From: Beroe ovata
Lineage: Eukaryota > Ctenophora > Nuda > Beroida > Beroidae
Direction of reading: 5' to 3'
NCBI GenBank assembly: GCA_946803715.1
Contig: CAMPET010000330.1
Coordinates: 5,764 to 69,763 of the forward strand
DNA length: 64,000 bases
The notes under the pieces: generated by a model
The model's input: the letters and a program-made list of their open reading frames with translations, nothing else
What the model was told of the DNA's origin: nothing
Database searches by the model: none
Program-made: the position numbers and the translations under genes
Part shown: piece after piece, positions 13,901 to 24,862 of the stretch
Layout of the letters: each line of letters opens with the position of its first letter
How positions within the stretch are numbered: position 1 is the first letter of the stretch

Positions 13901-16900
13901 GTGAGATTATTTACTTATCAAAATAGCAACTTGTCTGCTGTTGTCATACCTTATCGTTCTATTATAATTGTCATAGCACCCACACTTGATTGGGGTACGG
14001 AATACCCAACTTCTAGAATACCCAATGTCGGGAATACCCAACGTCACGAATACCCAACAGGAATTACCGAGTTGGGTATCTAGAAGTTGGGTATTCTAGA
14101 AGTTGGGTATTCCGTACTGTTACCCCCATTCCTTGCAGGCGCAGCAGGAGAATGAAGATATTATCAGGAAGCTGGTTTTGGCAGGAGGTGATGTTAACGC
14201 GTTGGATAGGGCTGGTATGACACCACTCTGCGTGGCAAGATCAAACAAAATACGGGAACTCATGAAATGTAAGAGTGGGAAATATCCAAAATTGATGGTG
14301 TGATTTTATCAATTGAATTTGATGATTGGCCCGCCCCGAATCTATTACCTCCGTTCAGCATTGACCACCAAGTATGATTGCTTGGTTGATTAACCCGTTA
14401 ATCGGTTGTTTCAAGACTGAAGTTATACTTAATTCATATTCACAAATCCTATCTTGCGCAGCGTTATTCGCAAGTCTGGCAGCAGAGCAAGGAATGGAAG
14501 TTAAGCTGAAATACGACGAACTGTCGAGTAAGAGAAAGTTCCAGAAACTCCTGGAAAGTGCAGCAGTGCAGATTGAGCCGGAGGTGGTCGTGGAAAGAGA
14601 GGAAATCATACCGATAGAGAAACCCCCAGACTTCCGTCACCTTCAGAGAGCGCTGATCAAGGAGTGAGTAGTTGTGGGATGGGATGATGGAATATGGGTG
14701 TGTCTCTGTCCTGTGTTCCTGTCACTAACTCTTTCTCCGATGAGATATATTTGACTGAAATCGCGGGAGAATTTTCTTTACGATATGACTCCTTTATATC
14801 ATGACACCTCATTTTCAGTACACAACGTGGCTCGTATGACTATGACGTCAGTAAGAGAGTACCGAGACTGGTGGAGGGAAAGAAAGTGACACTGGATTAC
14901 AGCAGCCACGCCCGGAGACAATCCACTGATAAGAACGCAACTAGTCTGTGAGTGTTCAGTATTATATATGAGAAACTTGTTTGCAACGTGAATAGTATCT
15001 CAAATTGTTGTTACGACGGACGTTGTTAAGCCACACCCTGTTTGTTTATCAACACCAAAATTTCTTCGGAAAGCCCCCCCCCCTGTTCTCTAGATCACGA
15101 CCTCTGTGAGACAAGGTCTAATTCTTCACCCCAGTGCTCCCCTACAGGCTACCAAGAATAGAGCCCGAAAATGCGGTACTTCTGTTGAAGCGGCACAGCC
15201 CCATAGAGGTGCCGGTGCTGCAACGTAACCAATCACGGTTGAGGGACATGGGGAGAGGGGTGTTCATTACCCAGGGTCAGGCCTCACGGGCGAAGAAGGG
15301 AGCTGCTGCGCAGTCTGAAATTCCAAAGTAAGCAGGGAATGTTCATTGTTCATTCACTTTTTCTAACTTTTTCATGCAAATCAATTGTTTTTGCTGGTCG
15401 TAATCATAGTTGATTTGCATAATTCACTGAAACTTCCACTTTGTAATCATCACGTAGCGGAAGTATCAAACATCAGTGGATTATTATTGGAAGTCACACA
15501 TCCCAGGACTCGGCCGCCCATCCCGAAACACACGTGCGGGTTTGTCAAGCCGGAACGTAACGGGAGTGGTAAGCGGAGTATTGATCGGGCGAGTAACGTG
15601 TCTCTCTCCGGACAATGTACCCCAAACAACATGGACACGGACCAGTGGCTCCCTGGTGAGTGCATACCACAGTGATCATAGTAGATACCATGTGACTGCA
15701 GTGAATTCACCTGGTGTAGTAGAAACCAGGTGTCCTGGTGAGTACTCACTGAGTACCAGGCATGTTAGTTACCAGATAGCCAGAGACTGATATTATGTAC
15801 CAGTAGCTCCTTGGTGAGTACACCCGGTGGTGATTTACTAGATAGTGGAATGAAAGTAACTACTATAGATACCATGTGATTGGTAAGAATCACTAAATTA
15901 ATTTGGTATAAATTAACAAAGTTAGTTTGTTAGTACTACCAATTAGTTACTTTGACATAAAGCGTTAAGTTGGACAAAGGCTTGTGAGAATCTGCGTGCC
16001 ACGTTACCCATACTACTATTATTGACCACGTTTCTACGTTAATACACCTGCTGAATCTGCCCACTTCATTATGCTGCGATTTTTGTCGCGAAGACATCCA
16101 GTCTCCTCAATGCCCTGCTACCGAAGTTTTAGTGTAGTAATAGTAGTACACACTGATAATTAATCCTGTCCGATCAATACATGCGTATTGCGTGGGGATT
16201 GTGCATGTAACAACTCTGCATATTGTGTAGTAATAGTAGTAGATCGATATGTATCATGCATCATCGCACAATTTATATTGCATTCAGTCGGCAGTGTGTG
16301 TGTGTGTGTGTGTGGAGTTACCGCGCGGACATTGTAGTATTATAGTCATAGTGTGAGGTCATGGCATCACTCAAATGAAATCATCGGACACAGCTTGCTA
16401 CGATAGATTAAAATGTTTTAGCATAATGTTACTGCAATAGGGATCATAAAATGGACCGGAACTAGTAGATGTGTCCTTTACAGGGTCATGGAAAATGGTT
16501 GGATCCATCGACCAACACTCAGATTGAACGTGTCATGCTTGGCTTAACGGAATTATTATTTCCATCCATACGCATCTGGCCATGTTGTCTTACTTTAAGA
16601 GAGTTACCTAGGACAAAGTACAATCCTGCTCCCCTCCCCCAGTAAAATGAAAGAAGTTATCATCTGTAACCCCCATGACAGGTGCCCCCATCATCCTGGC
16701 AAGTAGCAGTGACAACTCCCGTCCTACGAGTGCTGTGACCGGGTCATCGTCCCAGTCACAGCGGGGCCCTAAGATACACTTGAAGAATGTGCTGAAGAAC
16801 ATCCTCGCTAACATGGAGAAAAGTGGGTCTCCCGCTGAGAACCTGCTAGATAGATACGTCCAGCAACAGAGTGAGTCATATAATTAGATCATAGTTTGAT

Positions 16901-19900
16901 GATGATTGATCCGGCAGATTGGTAGTGGGCATTTTTGCCATGGGCTAGCTAGTATTGAGTATTAACGAGATTTGGAACAGAGCACCGATACTGTTGATCT
17001 TTCCATGACTGTCACCAACTCCCCATCAGGACCAATCAAGGTGAAGGAGATGGGTTTTGTGGAGTTTTTACTCCAAGATGATGACCCAGAAAAGCGAAGT
17101 CAGGCCAGTTCCTCCACTCGCTCCAATCACTTCTCAGGTAATTTTTCTCCTCCCTAACTCTCATCTTATCTCCTCCCTTACTCTCATCTTATCTCCTCCC
17201 TAACTCCCATCCTATCTCCCCCCCTACTCCTATCTTCTCTCCTCTCCCTAACTTTTATCTTCTCTCCCCTCTCCGTAACTCCCATCTTCACTTATCTCTC
17301 CTCCTCACCCCCATCTTCTCAGACAGTTCATCCGTCTCTGGAATGAGCGCTACTAGCTCCGCCTTCCTCACCGAGAACTCTCCGGCTCCCCCACCCATTG
17401 AGACCATAGCCGTGAGCCGAATAACAATCGGCGAGACAACCCCGCAACTACAACCCCTCAACCTCCCTCATCTGAGGCAGCTACCGGCCCCAGCTCCCGA
17501 CCACCCCTTGAGAACCTCCCAGAATGAGAGGAAAAGCTCGTTGGAAGTACCGCGACCTCATGAACTTGCTCTCAGGTTGGGGGAGAGATCTTAACTTGTC
17601 TCAATTCTCATTCTACAAAATTCGAATCCCCAGTTCCATTCTATTTTTTGTCAAATTGTGATGCTATTTGCTTACATCCTGAACCCGCTCCTAACCCTGA
17701 CACGCTAGTCCCATCAGGAGGAACTCAACTGATGATGGTCGGAGAATGTCAATCGTCACCATTTCATCCCCCTACAACTCCCCAACGGAAACAAATCCCA
17801 AAATCTCGAGTAGATCATCTCGTGACTCGGGTTACGGTGGTAGTCTCGCGACACTCCTCAACCGCTCCCAACAGAGTACAGATAGTCAGGAAAGTGAGGA
17901 GGTGGTTGACAAGGCGTCCAGGCCGGGGACCGCCGAGTTAATCCCTCCAAAACACGTGACGGCCGTGGTGGTGAATAATCAGGAGGTGAGGAGTGAGGAG
18001 TCGGAAACACCGGCGGCTAGTGAAGAGAAGAGTGAGGAGGGAGAGGAATGTGGAGAGGAGAACGGGGAGGATAGAAAGTCTGGGGATAGTCCTGAGCAAC
18101 AAGAAGAGGAGGAGGAGGAGGATAGAGAGTGCCAGATGGAGCCGGGGGCAGGGTCGAAATTCCGGGCAAAACGGACACCGGGCAGCAAACCCCAGCAAGA
18201 CTCGATCCCGATAGTGGGGATAACAAATATAGGTGTTCTGCAAGGGCAACGAATGAAAACTGTGCCCAAACTATCGAACACTCGTCCGATAAACAAGTTC
18301 AAGGAACATACATTCAAGAAGAAGATCTACAGTCGGAAGCTGCCACAGGTAAGGGACAATTGTGTTTATCATTATGTAACCATATGGTCCATACACATCA
18401 TGGTTGATCCAGTAATAGGTACTGGTGATTCCTTGACTCTAGGCTTCTTCTAAGCAAGATAACAAACTATTTTGTTTGAAATAGATGTCCGATGTACCAT
18501 GTAACAATGTGGGATGTCCTCCCGCCAGATAAAAGAAGAGAGTAGATCAAGGCAAGATTCAGCTGTATCTAGGTTTAAGAACAGGGAGAGACAAACAGCA
18601 CGAAGCGCAAGGAGTGGAACATCAGAGTCATCCAATGAAACCACATATCAGATTGCGCGCAAAATTGTGAGTGGGATTTATCTATAGTTGTGCAAGATGC
18701 CCAGTGACAGTGTTACAAGTAGGACAAATCATTGGGTTCATCATCATAGTTCCTTTCTAAGTCTAATGTCTCCTAGTGTCTCCTTCTAAGTCCTAGTGCA
18801 GAGTCCTAAATTTGAATTCCTATTTCAGGAACCCAGTCGTCCAGGAACAGTTCCTAACAAACCCGTCCTTGGTCTCAACATGAACAACAAAACGAAGCAG
18901 CGCCCAAAAACCAGCGGTTACAACAAAGTCGAGGTGCCGGGCGAAAAAATTGAGGATCCGGATAAAATTCCAGACGAACAAATCGAGAAAGAAATCAAAG
19001 AAATCACCAACAAACACGACAGGAAGCTGATCAAGAGACTCTCCTCCCTGAAGGATTTGAACCAAATCGTATCCTCGACTCCGCTCAAAGTAGAGAAGAA
19101 GATTCCAGAGCACAGTGCTCCTGTCCCTCCTACCATTGAGATCGATGCATCTTCCCCTGTGCTGGATGACGCTGATAATGTGAACAACTACGAAACCAGA
19201 TCCATGTACAGTGAGAGAAGATCGGCAATTACAACCTTCACAGGTTCGTGATGGTCTTTGGATTTTGATGTCATAATTTTCAGAAAAAATCCTTTGCATT
19301 CAGTCTACATTCATTCTTCAAGCTTTCTAACCTTAACCTAAACCAACATTTGATGACAAACCAATACTTATAAATATACAGCGACTACGAGAATCGAAAG
19401 TATCATGGGTGAAACCACACAGTGGAAAAAAGGACGGCTTCTCGGTTCTGGGGGTGGCGGTAAAGTCTGGTACGGCATGACTCAGGAGAAAATCGAGGTG
19501 AGTAAATAAAAACCTAAATAAAAACCTAAATATAAGGTTCGGCGGAAAATTGAGGAGGGAATTCCAACGTTTTCGAGGGGAGTTTCAAGTTGTTTAGATT
19601 TGATCGTGAGAGTGAATCAAGTTACACGGATGATTTAGATTAAAATTCACTCAATTTGTTCCAATATAATGATGACGTGCTCGACTCTAGGTGGCAGTAA
19701 AGCAGCTGGAGCTGAGTACCGAACAGGACGACGCGAAGGAGGAATACCACGAGCTTCAGGAGGAGATCAAACTCCTCAAGTGTCTCAAACACGACAACAT
19801 CGTGCGATACTACGGCACATGTCTCCAGGACAACTTCATCAACATATTCATGGAGTACGTGGAAGGTGGCTCGCTAGCCGCACGTATCAAGAAACAAGGT

Positions 19901-20943
19901 GGCTCGCTCCAAGAACGGACGATTCAGAACTTCACGTATCAGCTGCTTGATGCCCTGAAGTATATTCATGCTAAGAATATCGTCCACCGTGATATCAAGG
20001 GGCAGAACATACTGGTTACTCCTGATGATCGGGTGAAACTCATTGATTTTGGGTGTGGCAAGAGACTGAGGAGGGTATGTTTCTCTGATTAAATAGTGAT
20101 TGCACTTCAGTAGTCTCCTATTGCAAATTGCAATACATAATGACAATGAGAGTAGGGATCCGACCCGAATAAACCATCACACCCTCAAATTCCCTACTCC
20201 CAGAGTTTGCAGAACACGGAAGCACTGAAGACAATGCGCGGCACTCCCTACTGGATGTCTCCTGAGGTGATCACTGGCAGTGGGCACGGTATCAAATCAG
20301 ATGTCTGGAGTCTGTCTTGTACAGTCTATGAGATGCTTACTGGAAACCCACCATGGTAAGAATGCTAGCAGCTAGGGACGTCTGTAATTAATGAGATGAT
20401 CCATTCTCGTTTTGAGGCCATAGCCGAGTAAAATCTTACTCAGTAAGAATTCTATCCGACTAAGAATATTGATGACGTTAGGTCGAGATTGACCCGGCTG
20501 AACTTAGTGATAATGGTATCCCAATTTCCCAGGCACTCTCTACCCACGATGGCTGCTATCTATAAGATAGGGACTGGACGTCCAATTCCCAGCTACCCAG
20601 ACAATGCTTCTGACTACTGTATCGACTTCATGAAGGCTTGCTTCGTTGTGTAAGTAAAAGAACATTAAACAATCATGTTCCTAATCAGTTGACACGTACG
20701 AAATCGGGAACATTTGCGACGGGCGACACCAGACGCGCGCAGCGTGTCAGCATTCTGTTGAGTCACGCCGCGTGGAGACACTCTAATTTTTCCTCCCCTA
20801 TATCTTGATATCTTACTCATCCGTTGATTGCTCTCAGGGACACAAAGGCTCGCCCCTCTGCAGAAGACCTCCTAAAGCACGAGTTCATTGAATTATTCAG
20901 TAATCGAATACAGGCTGAAAAGGAACGAAATGGTCGTATCTGA
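4987..20943 (+). CDS. Ankyrin-repeat MAP3K19/YSK4-like serine/threonine kinase
   Basis: About 1639 residues in 27 exons: 4987-5337, 5843-6003, 7538-7575, 11228-11324, 11482-11527, 12041-12160, 12399-12593, 13027-13123, 13231-13297, 13465-13583, 13761-13900, 14139-14268, 14462-14663, 14819-14947, 15148-15327, 15477-15655, 16682-16870, ~16970-17137, 17323-17575, 17718-18348, 18529-18666, 18829-19243, 19382-19497, 19691-20074, 20204-20355, 20533-20649, 20838-20943. Acceptors at 15477 and 16970 were chosen to keep frame. Ankyrin repeats occupy roughly residues 230-520 ([30 protein letters not shown]). A Ser/Glu-rich linker follows. The kinase domain (from ~1360) has loop [12 protein letters not shown] lysine, [11 protein letters not shown] and SPE, and resembles MAP3K19 ([19 protein letters not shown]). 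AATAAA lies near 21133. Human MAP3K19 lacks ankyrin repeats. Exon 3 (38 nt) is the weakest link to the first two exons. Confidence 0.85.
6080..7405 (-). CDS. Secreted papain-family cysteine protease with C-terminal ShKT domain
   Basis: Single-exon ORF of 441 residues, ATG at 7405. Order: signal peptide ([16 protein letters not shown]), I29-type propeptide to about residue 110, then a C1A peptidase domain. The catalytic Cys sits in CGSCWAF, the His in [10 protein letters not shown] and the Asn in ARNSW, so it should be active. After the protease comes a Pro/Glu/Val/Lys linker of near-exact repeats (EVEPVKP type, encoded about 6205-6370), then a six-cysteine ShKT-like module with C...NFC...C...C...CKRSCRLC. 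The gene is intronless and lies wholly inside intron 2 (6004-7537) of the ANK-kinase gene on the opposite strand. Likely secreted or lysosomal and ECM- or digestion-related (inference). A proteolytic function is well supported. Confidence 0.93.
   Translation of the reverse strand: MKAVVILFQFLAFSSGDSVAKEYLDAVAKFSKGGKLSSGKTQYTINKEHYLAFKEFKAQVDYINDDKSLPFMAAVNKFSILTDSERLLYTGLNASHLQSVHKPSPPTLSLPQSIDWVERGTQPPIKHQQECGSCWAFAAVSAIENGYARVTGELKSFSEQEVLDCTYEYTRRGHDGCLGGYLHHPIQHVQYADRLASMTDVPYVGKDGGCKYWKVANSLTDARIVGLERLDYNGLQQAVSRGVVLIAVVITKSFYTYSHGIFVDPDGCQGAQGHAISLVGYGNELGYNFWRARNSWDTDWGDQGYVKLTRDEPNYCRMGDNAIFPLLECRQPGTCMGLEPGVKPEYKPAVQPDEQPVIPVKPEVEPVIPKEDPVKPEVEPVKPEVDPVKPEVDPVKPACRNLWPDNFCYRLENFCRKPMDGRKRAFKKIIMQNCKRSCRLC
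7576..11227. other. Long (3.65 kb) intron of the ANK-kinase gene
   Basis: No supported coding sequence. Contains a (CA)n run at about 10517-10550 and several imperfect palindromic GTCACGTGA-type motifs around 9760 and 10850. Short open frames here have no recognisable features. The length is exceptional for this locus, where most introns are under 500 bp, so it might hold an internal promoter for a shorter isoform starting before exon 11228. A TATATAA at about 10945 is compatible but not evidence of one. Confidence 0.45.
10517..10551. repeat. (CA)n microsatellite
   Basis: ACACACACACACACGCACAC run in the 3.65-kb intron of the ANK-kinase gene. Confidence 0.9.
11708..12030. repeat. Short tandem repeats in an ANK-kinase intron
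   Basis: Around 11726-11768 a 22-bp unit containing CACGGTCACGTTTCGTGTTT is present twice in tandem. Around 11940-12020 there is a cluster of GTTACCA/AAGTTACCAGACA repeats. Both lie in the intron 11528-12040 and are simple sequence expansions. Confidence 0.6.
13995..14117. repeat. Perfect 31-bp inverted repeat (hairpin) in an intron
   Basis: Left arm 13995-14025 and right arm 14087-14117 are exact reverse complements over 31 bp, with a spacer of about 61 bp. The spacer itself contains further copies of the GAATACCCAAC / GTTGGGTATTC motif. The element lies in the intron between ANK exons 13761-13900 and 14139-14268. It looks like a small foldback element or a self-amplified palindrome. Confidence 0.75.
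16300..16314. repeat. (GT)n microsatellite
   Basis: A short GT run of about 8 units in the long intron 15656-16681 of the ANK-kinase gene. The same intron contains repeated TAGTAATAGTAGTA segments near 16135 and 16230. Confidence 0.6.
17152..17322 (+). repeat. Pyrimidine-rich tandem repeat intron
   Basis: The intron between exons ending at 17137 and starting at 17323 is almost entirely built of diverged copies of a ~23-bp CT-rich unit (CTCCTCCCTAACTCTCATCT type). Such an intron is a very long polypyrimidine tract leading to the acceptor. Confidence 0.65.
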
Positions 20944-21746
20944 TTTACAGTAATCTCTGGGATTGCTATTCGCTCGATATGATGGACATTGAACACTGTG
21001 ACCATTACAATCAATGTATTCAGAGAACACTAGGTTTACAATGCTATTTTCCGCTGACATCTCTCTAGGTTTTCGATGACAGCTTCGTTATGTTTGATAG
21101 ACTGCATGTGTACCACATTTCGGTTTCAAAAACAATAAAATCATATCACGTTTACAAAAGCTTTGTCATCCCACACACCAATGATAAAGAGGCAAATTTA
21201 TCTGTGACAGTCTTGGTTAAACCTCGATACTATTATCGATAAAGTCAATCACTTTGAGTTATGGAATATTAAAATGACCTTCAAATCTAGCTGTGAGAAA
21301 TAAATCATCCACCACACGAAAATGAGTTAAAATTACTGATTCACCACAAATTTAATGATTATAATCTAATTCTATCCTGTACATAATATTGATCACATTT
21401 TTAAACTTTTCAACATATCACATCGTATATTGTTGGGTCCTCAAATGTGTTGGTTTAGGGGGGAGAGCATAGTCCTTGGAGACTAGACTTGCTGTTTCAC
21501 TTCCTGAAGAAGAATGGGTTTTTAAATGGAGACAAATTTCTTTAAACGATCCAAGTAAACACATTTATTACAAGTCATGCATTCATACTTCACAGCCTAG
21601 TGATAGCCTAGTAGTGATAAACAGTTTCGACAATTCAAATGCTACACATGCATTATGCAGCAGACATGCCATGGAATCACAATTCTTGCATTCATAACAT
21701 CTTCTAGCCATTCCACATAGTAGCCGGTTCCTCAATCACCATGTAG
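20944..21746. other. Convergent intergenic region between ANK-kinase and nucleobindin
   Basis: The 3' ends of two convergent genes. An AATAAA near 21133 is a good polyadenylation signal for the kinase. The rest is AT-rich. I see no additional gene. Confidence 0.5.
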
Positions 21747-24700
21747 CTACTGCTGCTGCTGAATTTCCTGGTTTCGCTGTTCCAACTCTCTCATATGAAC
21801 TTCCAGAGCCACTCTATTCGCTTCTTCTTGCCTCAAACGATCGGCCTCGGCTTGGGCATGCGCCTGTTCGGCCTCAATCCTCAGTCGTTCGGCTTCGGCT
21901 TGAAGTCTCTCTTGTTCTGCAGCCTGTATTCTCTGTTGCTCCTGCATTCTCTGTTGTTCTTCCTGTACTCTTTGTTGCTCCTGGATTCTCTGTTGCTCTT
22001 CCTGTATCCTCTGTTGCTCTTCTTGCATTCTCTGTTGCTCCTGCATTCTTTGATGCTCTTCCTGTATTCTCTGATGTTCTTCCTGTATTCTCTGTTGCTC
22101 CTGCATTCTCTGATGTTCTTCCTGTATTCTCTGTTGCTCTTCCTGTATTCTTTGCTGTTCCAACTGTATTCTATGCTGTTCATCCTGGGTTGTTGCCCCA
22201 AAATCTCCTTGCTGCAATTAACTCACGGGTAGTAATAAAACGCATTAACACACGTAGCTTGACTGAATTTGGTGCGGTGTACGCATTTTCGCAACATTAC
22301 TGAAAATTCCACGCACGCACTTAGCGCGCAAGGTCTAATGATTTTTACCTCGCGCGCTACGCAAAGTGAATCAAATCTTTTGCCACATTACGCAACGGCC
22401 GAGAGACAAGTTATCTAGCGTCGATGCTGAAGACCAAGTAGGTACCTACCCATAGACACGTTTCATGTTGCACAGTCAAAATCGAAAGTTGAAATCAAGC
22501 CATTTTATGTGATTAATTTGAAATGTGAGTAACTGATAAATGAACTCTCAAACTGAATCAGTGAACATGCAAAGTTGCCAGAAATTAAGATCAAATACTC
22601 ACTTCAGCTTCTCGAACTAATTTCTTGGCATCTTCCAACTTTCTGAACTGATTAGCGGCTTCAATCGCCTTCTTGATATTCTCATTCATCATCAACTTCT
22701 TGATTTTCTCCTCATTACTCCCAGCAGCCACGTCATCCTCAAGTTTCTCAATCCTCTTAACCCTGCAGTGTGGTGTCAGAGTGAAACTTCTATCGCAAGT
22801 TTTAATGGACTGTGTATCATGAACTTTCATTATGCATACGTGTCCCATTAAGTGTTCTGTACCATTATAATTGCGACATAGCTCAAAAATTAGCATGTGC
22901 ATATGGGATAATGATCACTAATACACAGTGCATACCCGATGAATAAGTTGTGGGCACCTTACTTAATGGTTACAATGTACACTTACCCACATAGAGTGTA
23001 CATTGTTTGTAATACAATGTATATTGTACACGACACACATACCCACCCTACCCACTTTGAGTGTACATTGTTTGTAATACAATGTATATTGTACACGACA
23101 CACGTACCCACATAGAGTGTACATTGTTTGTAATACAATGTATANNNNNNNNNNNNNNNNNNNNNNNNNNNNNNNNNNNNNNNNNNNNNNNNNNNNNNNN
23201 NNNNNNNNNNNNNNNNNNNNNNNNNNNNNNNNNNNNNNNNNNNNNNNNNNNNNNNNNNNNNNNNNNNNNNNNNNNNNNNNNNNNNNNNNNNNNNNNNNNN
23301 NNNNNNNNNNNNNNNNNNNNNNNNNNNNNNNNNNNNNNNNNNNNNNNNNNNNNNNNNNNNNNNNNNNNNNNNNNNNNNNNNNNNNNNNNNNNNNNNNNNN
23401 NNNNNNNNNNNNNNNNNNNNNNNNNNNNNNNNNNNNNNNNNNNNNNNNNNNNNNNNNNNNNNNNNNNNNNNNNNNNNNNNNNNNNNNNNNNNNNNNNNNN
23501 NNNNNNNNNNNNNNNNNNNNNNNNNNNNNNNNNNNNNNNNNNNNNNNNNNNNNNNNNNNNNNNNNNNNNNNNNNNNNNNNNNNNNNNNNNNNNNNNNNNN
23601 NNNNNNNNNNNNNNNNNNNNNNNNNNNNNNNNNNNNNNNNNNNNNNNNNNNNNNNNNNNNNNNNNNNNNNNNNNNNNNNNNNNNNNNNNNNNNNNNNNNN
23701 NNNNNNNNNNNNNNNNNNNNNNNNNNNNNNNNNNNNNNNNNNNNNNNNNNNNNNNNNNNNNNNNNNNNNNNNNNNNNNNNNNNNNNNNNNNTCTCTATGT
23801 CTGGCGATTGACCTATCTCGCTATCCACCTCTTACACACACACACACACACAACACACACACAAACACACAAACACACACACACACACGGATACGACCTG
23901 TGACTATCTATATTGAAAGTTGGTGACTGAAACCCACCTCAAATAACTTGTCTACTTCAGATGTGAAGAGTGCCATCAGCTCCCAATCGTCGAGGAAGTT
24001 ATCCCCATCATTATCATGCATCTTGAAGAAGACTTTGGGATCGAATGAACCAGCATCGAATCCATCCTTTTCCCACACCTCCTCAAGTTGATCTCTTGTT
24101 CCAGGATGCTTCAAGTTCTTCTCTCTGTCGGCCATCTTGGTCTTTTCTTCCTTATCCAGAGCCTCTTGCAGTTTCCTTTCATATTCATTCATTGCTCGGA
24201 GAGCCATTCTATGCTTTAACTCCTTTTCCATCTCATATTTCAAGAATTGCTTTTTCCTCTGGTCATCCATGGCTTCCAATCTGTTATGTCTCTGTAGACA
24301 ATTATCATTACAACATACAAGATTCCATTTAAGGAGGAAAGGGAAATTACTCCATCATGAAATATTATTTGGATATTGCCAAATTCATTAAGATACTGAC
24401 CTCTTTTATCAAGTGTTTAAGATCTGCATCCTGGAATTTATACAACTCATCAGGGACATTATCGTCCATTTTGGCCTTTCTCAACTTGTGTCGATACTCG
24501 TTGATTATATTTCTCTTTACTTCATCCAATTTACTTCTTATATCAGGATGAAGTTTTCTAAGAGTCTTTTCAATTAAGCCTGATTCAAGATCTTTAGGAG
24601 TTGCATTCTTTAAAATCTCTCTCGTTTTTTCATCTTTGAAGGACTGAAATAATTATGATATCATTTAATTACCAAACTTTAGCTAGGATGGAACAATACC

Positions 24701-24862
24701 ATCACAAACAGTTAACAATTATTAATTAAGTCATTATATTATACAAACCATTAAAATTTGATCCAAGTAACGCTCATATTCCTGCTTGGTTGGTAGAGGA
24801 TTTGATGCTCCGTTCAGTTGGAATAGTATCAAGGTACTTATCACTGCAAGGAGCATATTCAT
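21747..24862 (-). CDS. NUCB: Nucleobindin (secretory-pathway Ca-binding EF-hand protein), interrupted by gap
   Basis: Exons on the minus strand: 24862-24749, 24643-24401, 24291-23938, then at least one exon lost in the gap, 22762-22603 and 22211-21747. The start encodes a signal peptide (MNMLLAVISTLILFQLNG). The middle matches nucleobindin: a basic helical region, the HPGTRDQLEEVWE motif and one EF-hand loop DNDGDNFLDDWE. The phase of exon 22762 requires a preceding exon ending in phase 2. The family's second EF-hand and following leucine-rich segment are absent here, so they probably lie within 23145-23791. The C-terminal exon is a long Gln/Glu/Arg coiled coil of near-identical EEQQRIQ/EQQRMQ repeats, equivalent to the Gln-rich tail of NUCB1/2. 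The protein acts in the Golgi/ER lumen or is secreted, binding Ca2+. Confidence 0.9.
21900..22185 (-). repeat. Coding minisatellite in nucleobindin Gln-rich tail
   Basis: A run of 21-24-bp units encoding QRIQEEQ / QRMQEQ. The third-codon pattern is nearly uniform between units, so the array has expanded recently and is likely length-polymorphic. The complementary strand is also open in this stretch but only as a shadow. Confidence 0.75.
22985..23144. repeat. Minisatellite bordering an assembly gap
   Basis: At least two and a half copies of a ~60-65-bp unit (GAGTGTACATTGTTTGTAATAC ... TGTACACGACACAC ... ACCCA) run directly into the N block. The unit contains an internal near-palindrome around TACAATGTATATTGTA. 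The gap at 23145-23791 is therefore probably a collapsed tandem array. Confidence 0.8.
23145..23791. other. Assembly gap (647 N)
   Basis: An uninterrupted run of N inside a nucleobindin intron/exon region. It probably hides one or more nucleobindin exons with the second EF-hand. Confidence 0.95.
23833..23888. repeat. (CA)n microsatellite
   Basis: An interrupted CA/ACAA repeat just beyond the gap, in the nucleobindin intron. Confidence 0.9.

Noticed and set aside
15385-15476. Exon start at the CACGTAG acceptor (15465)
   Set aside because: Gives an in-frame stop with the previous exon. The acceptor AACATCAG at 15476 restores the long frame.
17938-19299. Several minus-strand frames of 90-160 codons under the ANK-kinase linker
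   Set aside because: They lie antisense to well-supported in-frame exons and have low-complexity composition.
21795-22232. Leu-rich plus-strand frame over the nucleobindin tail
   Set aside because: Shadow of the Gln/Glu coiled-coil repeats. No start context or domain.
22983-23903. Long open frames on both strands across 22983-23926
   Set aside because: They run through the N block, so their length is an artefact, and the flanks are minisatellite and CA repeat.
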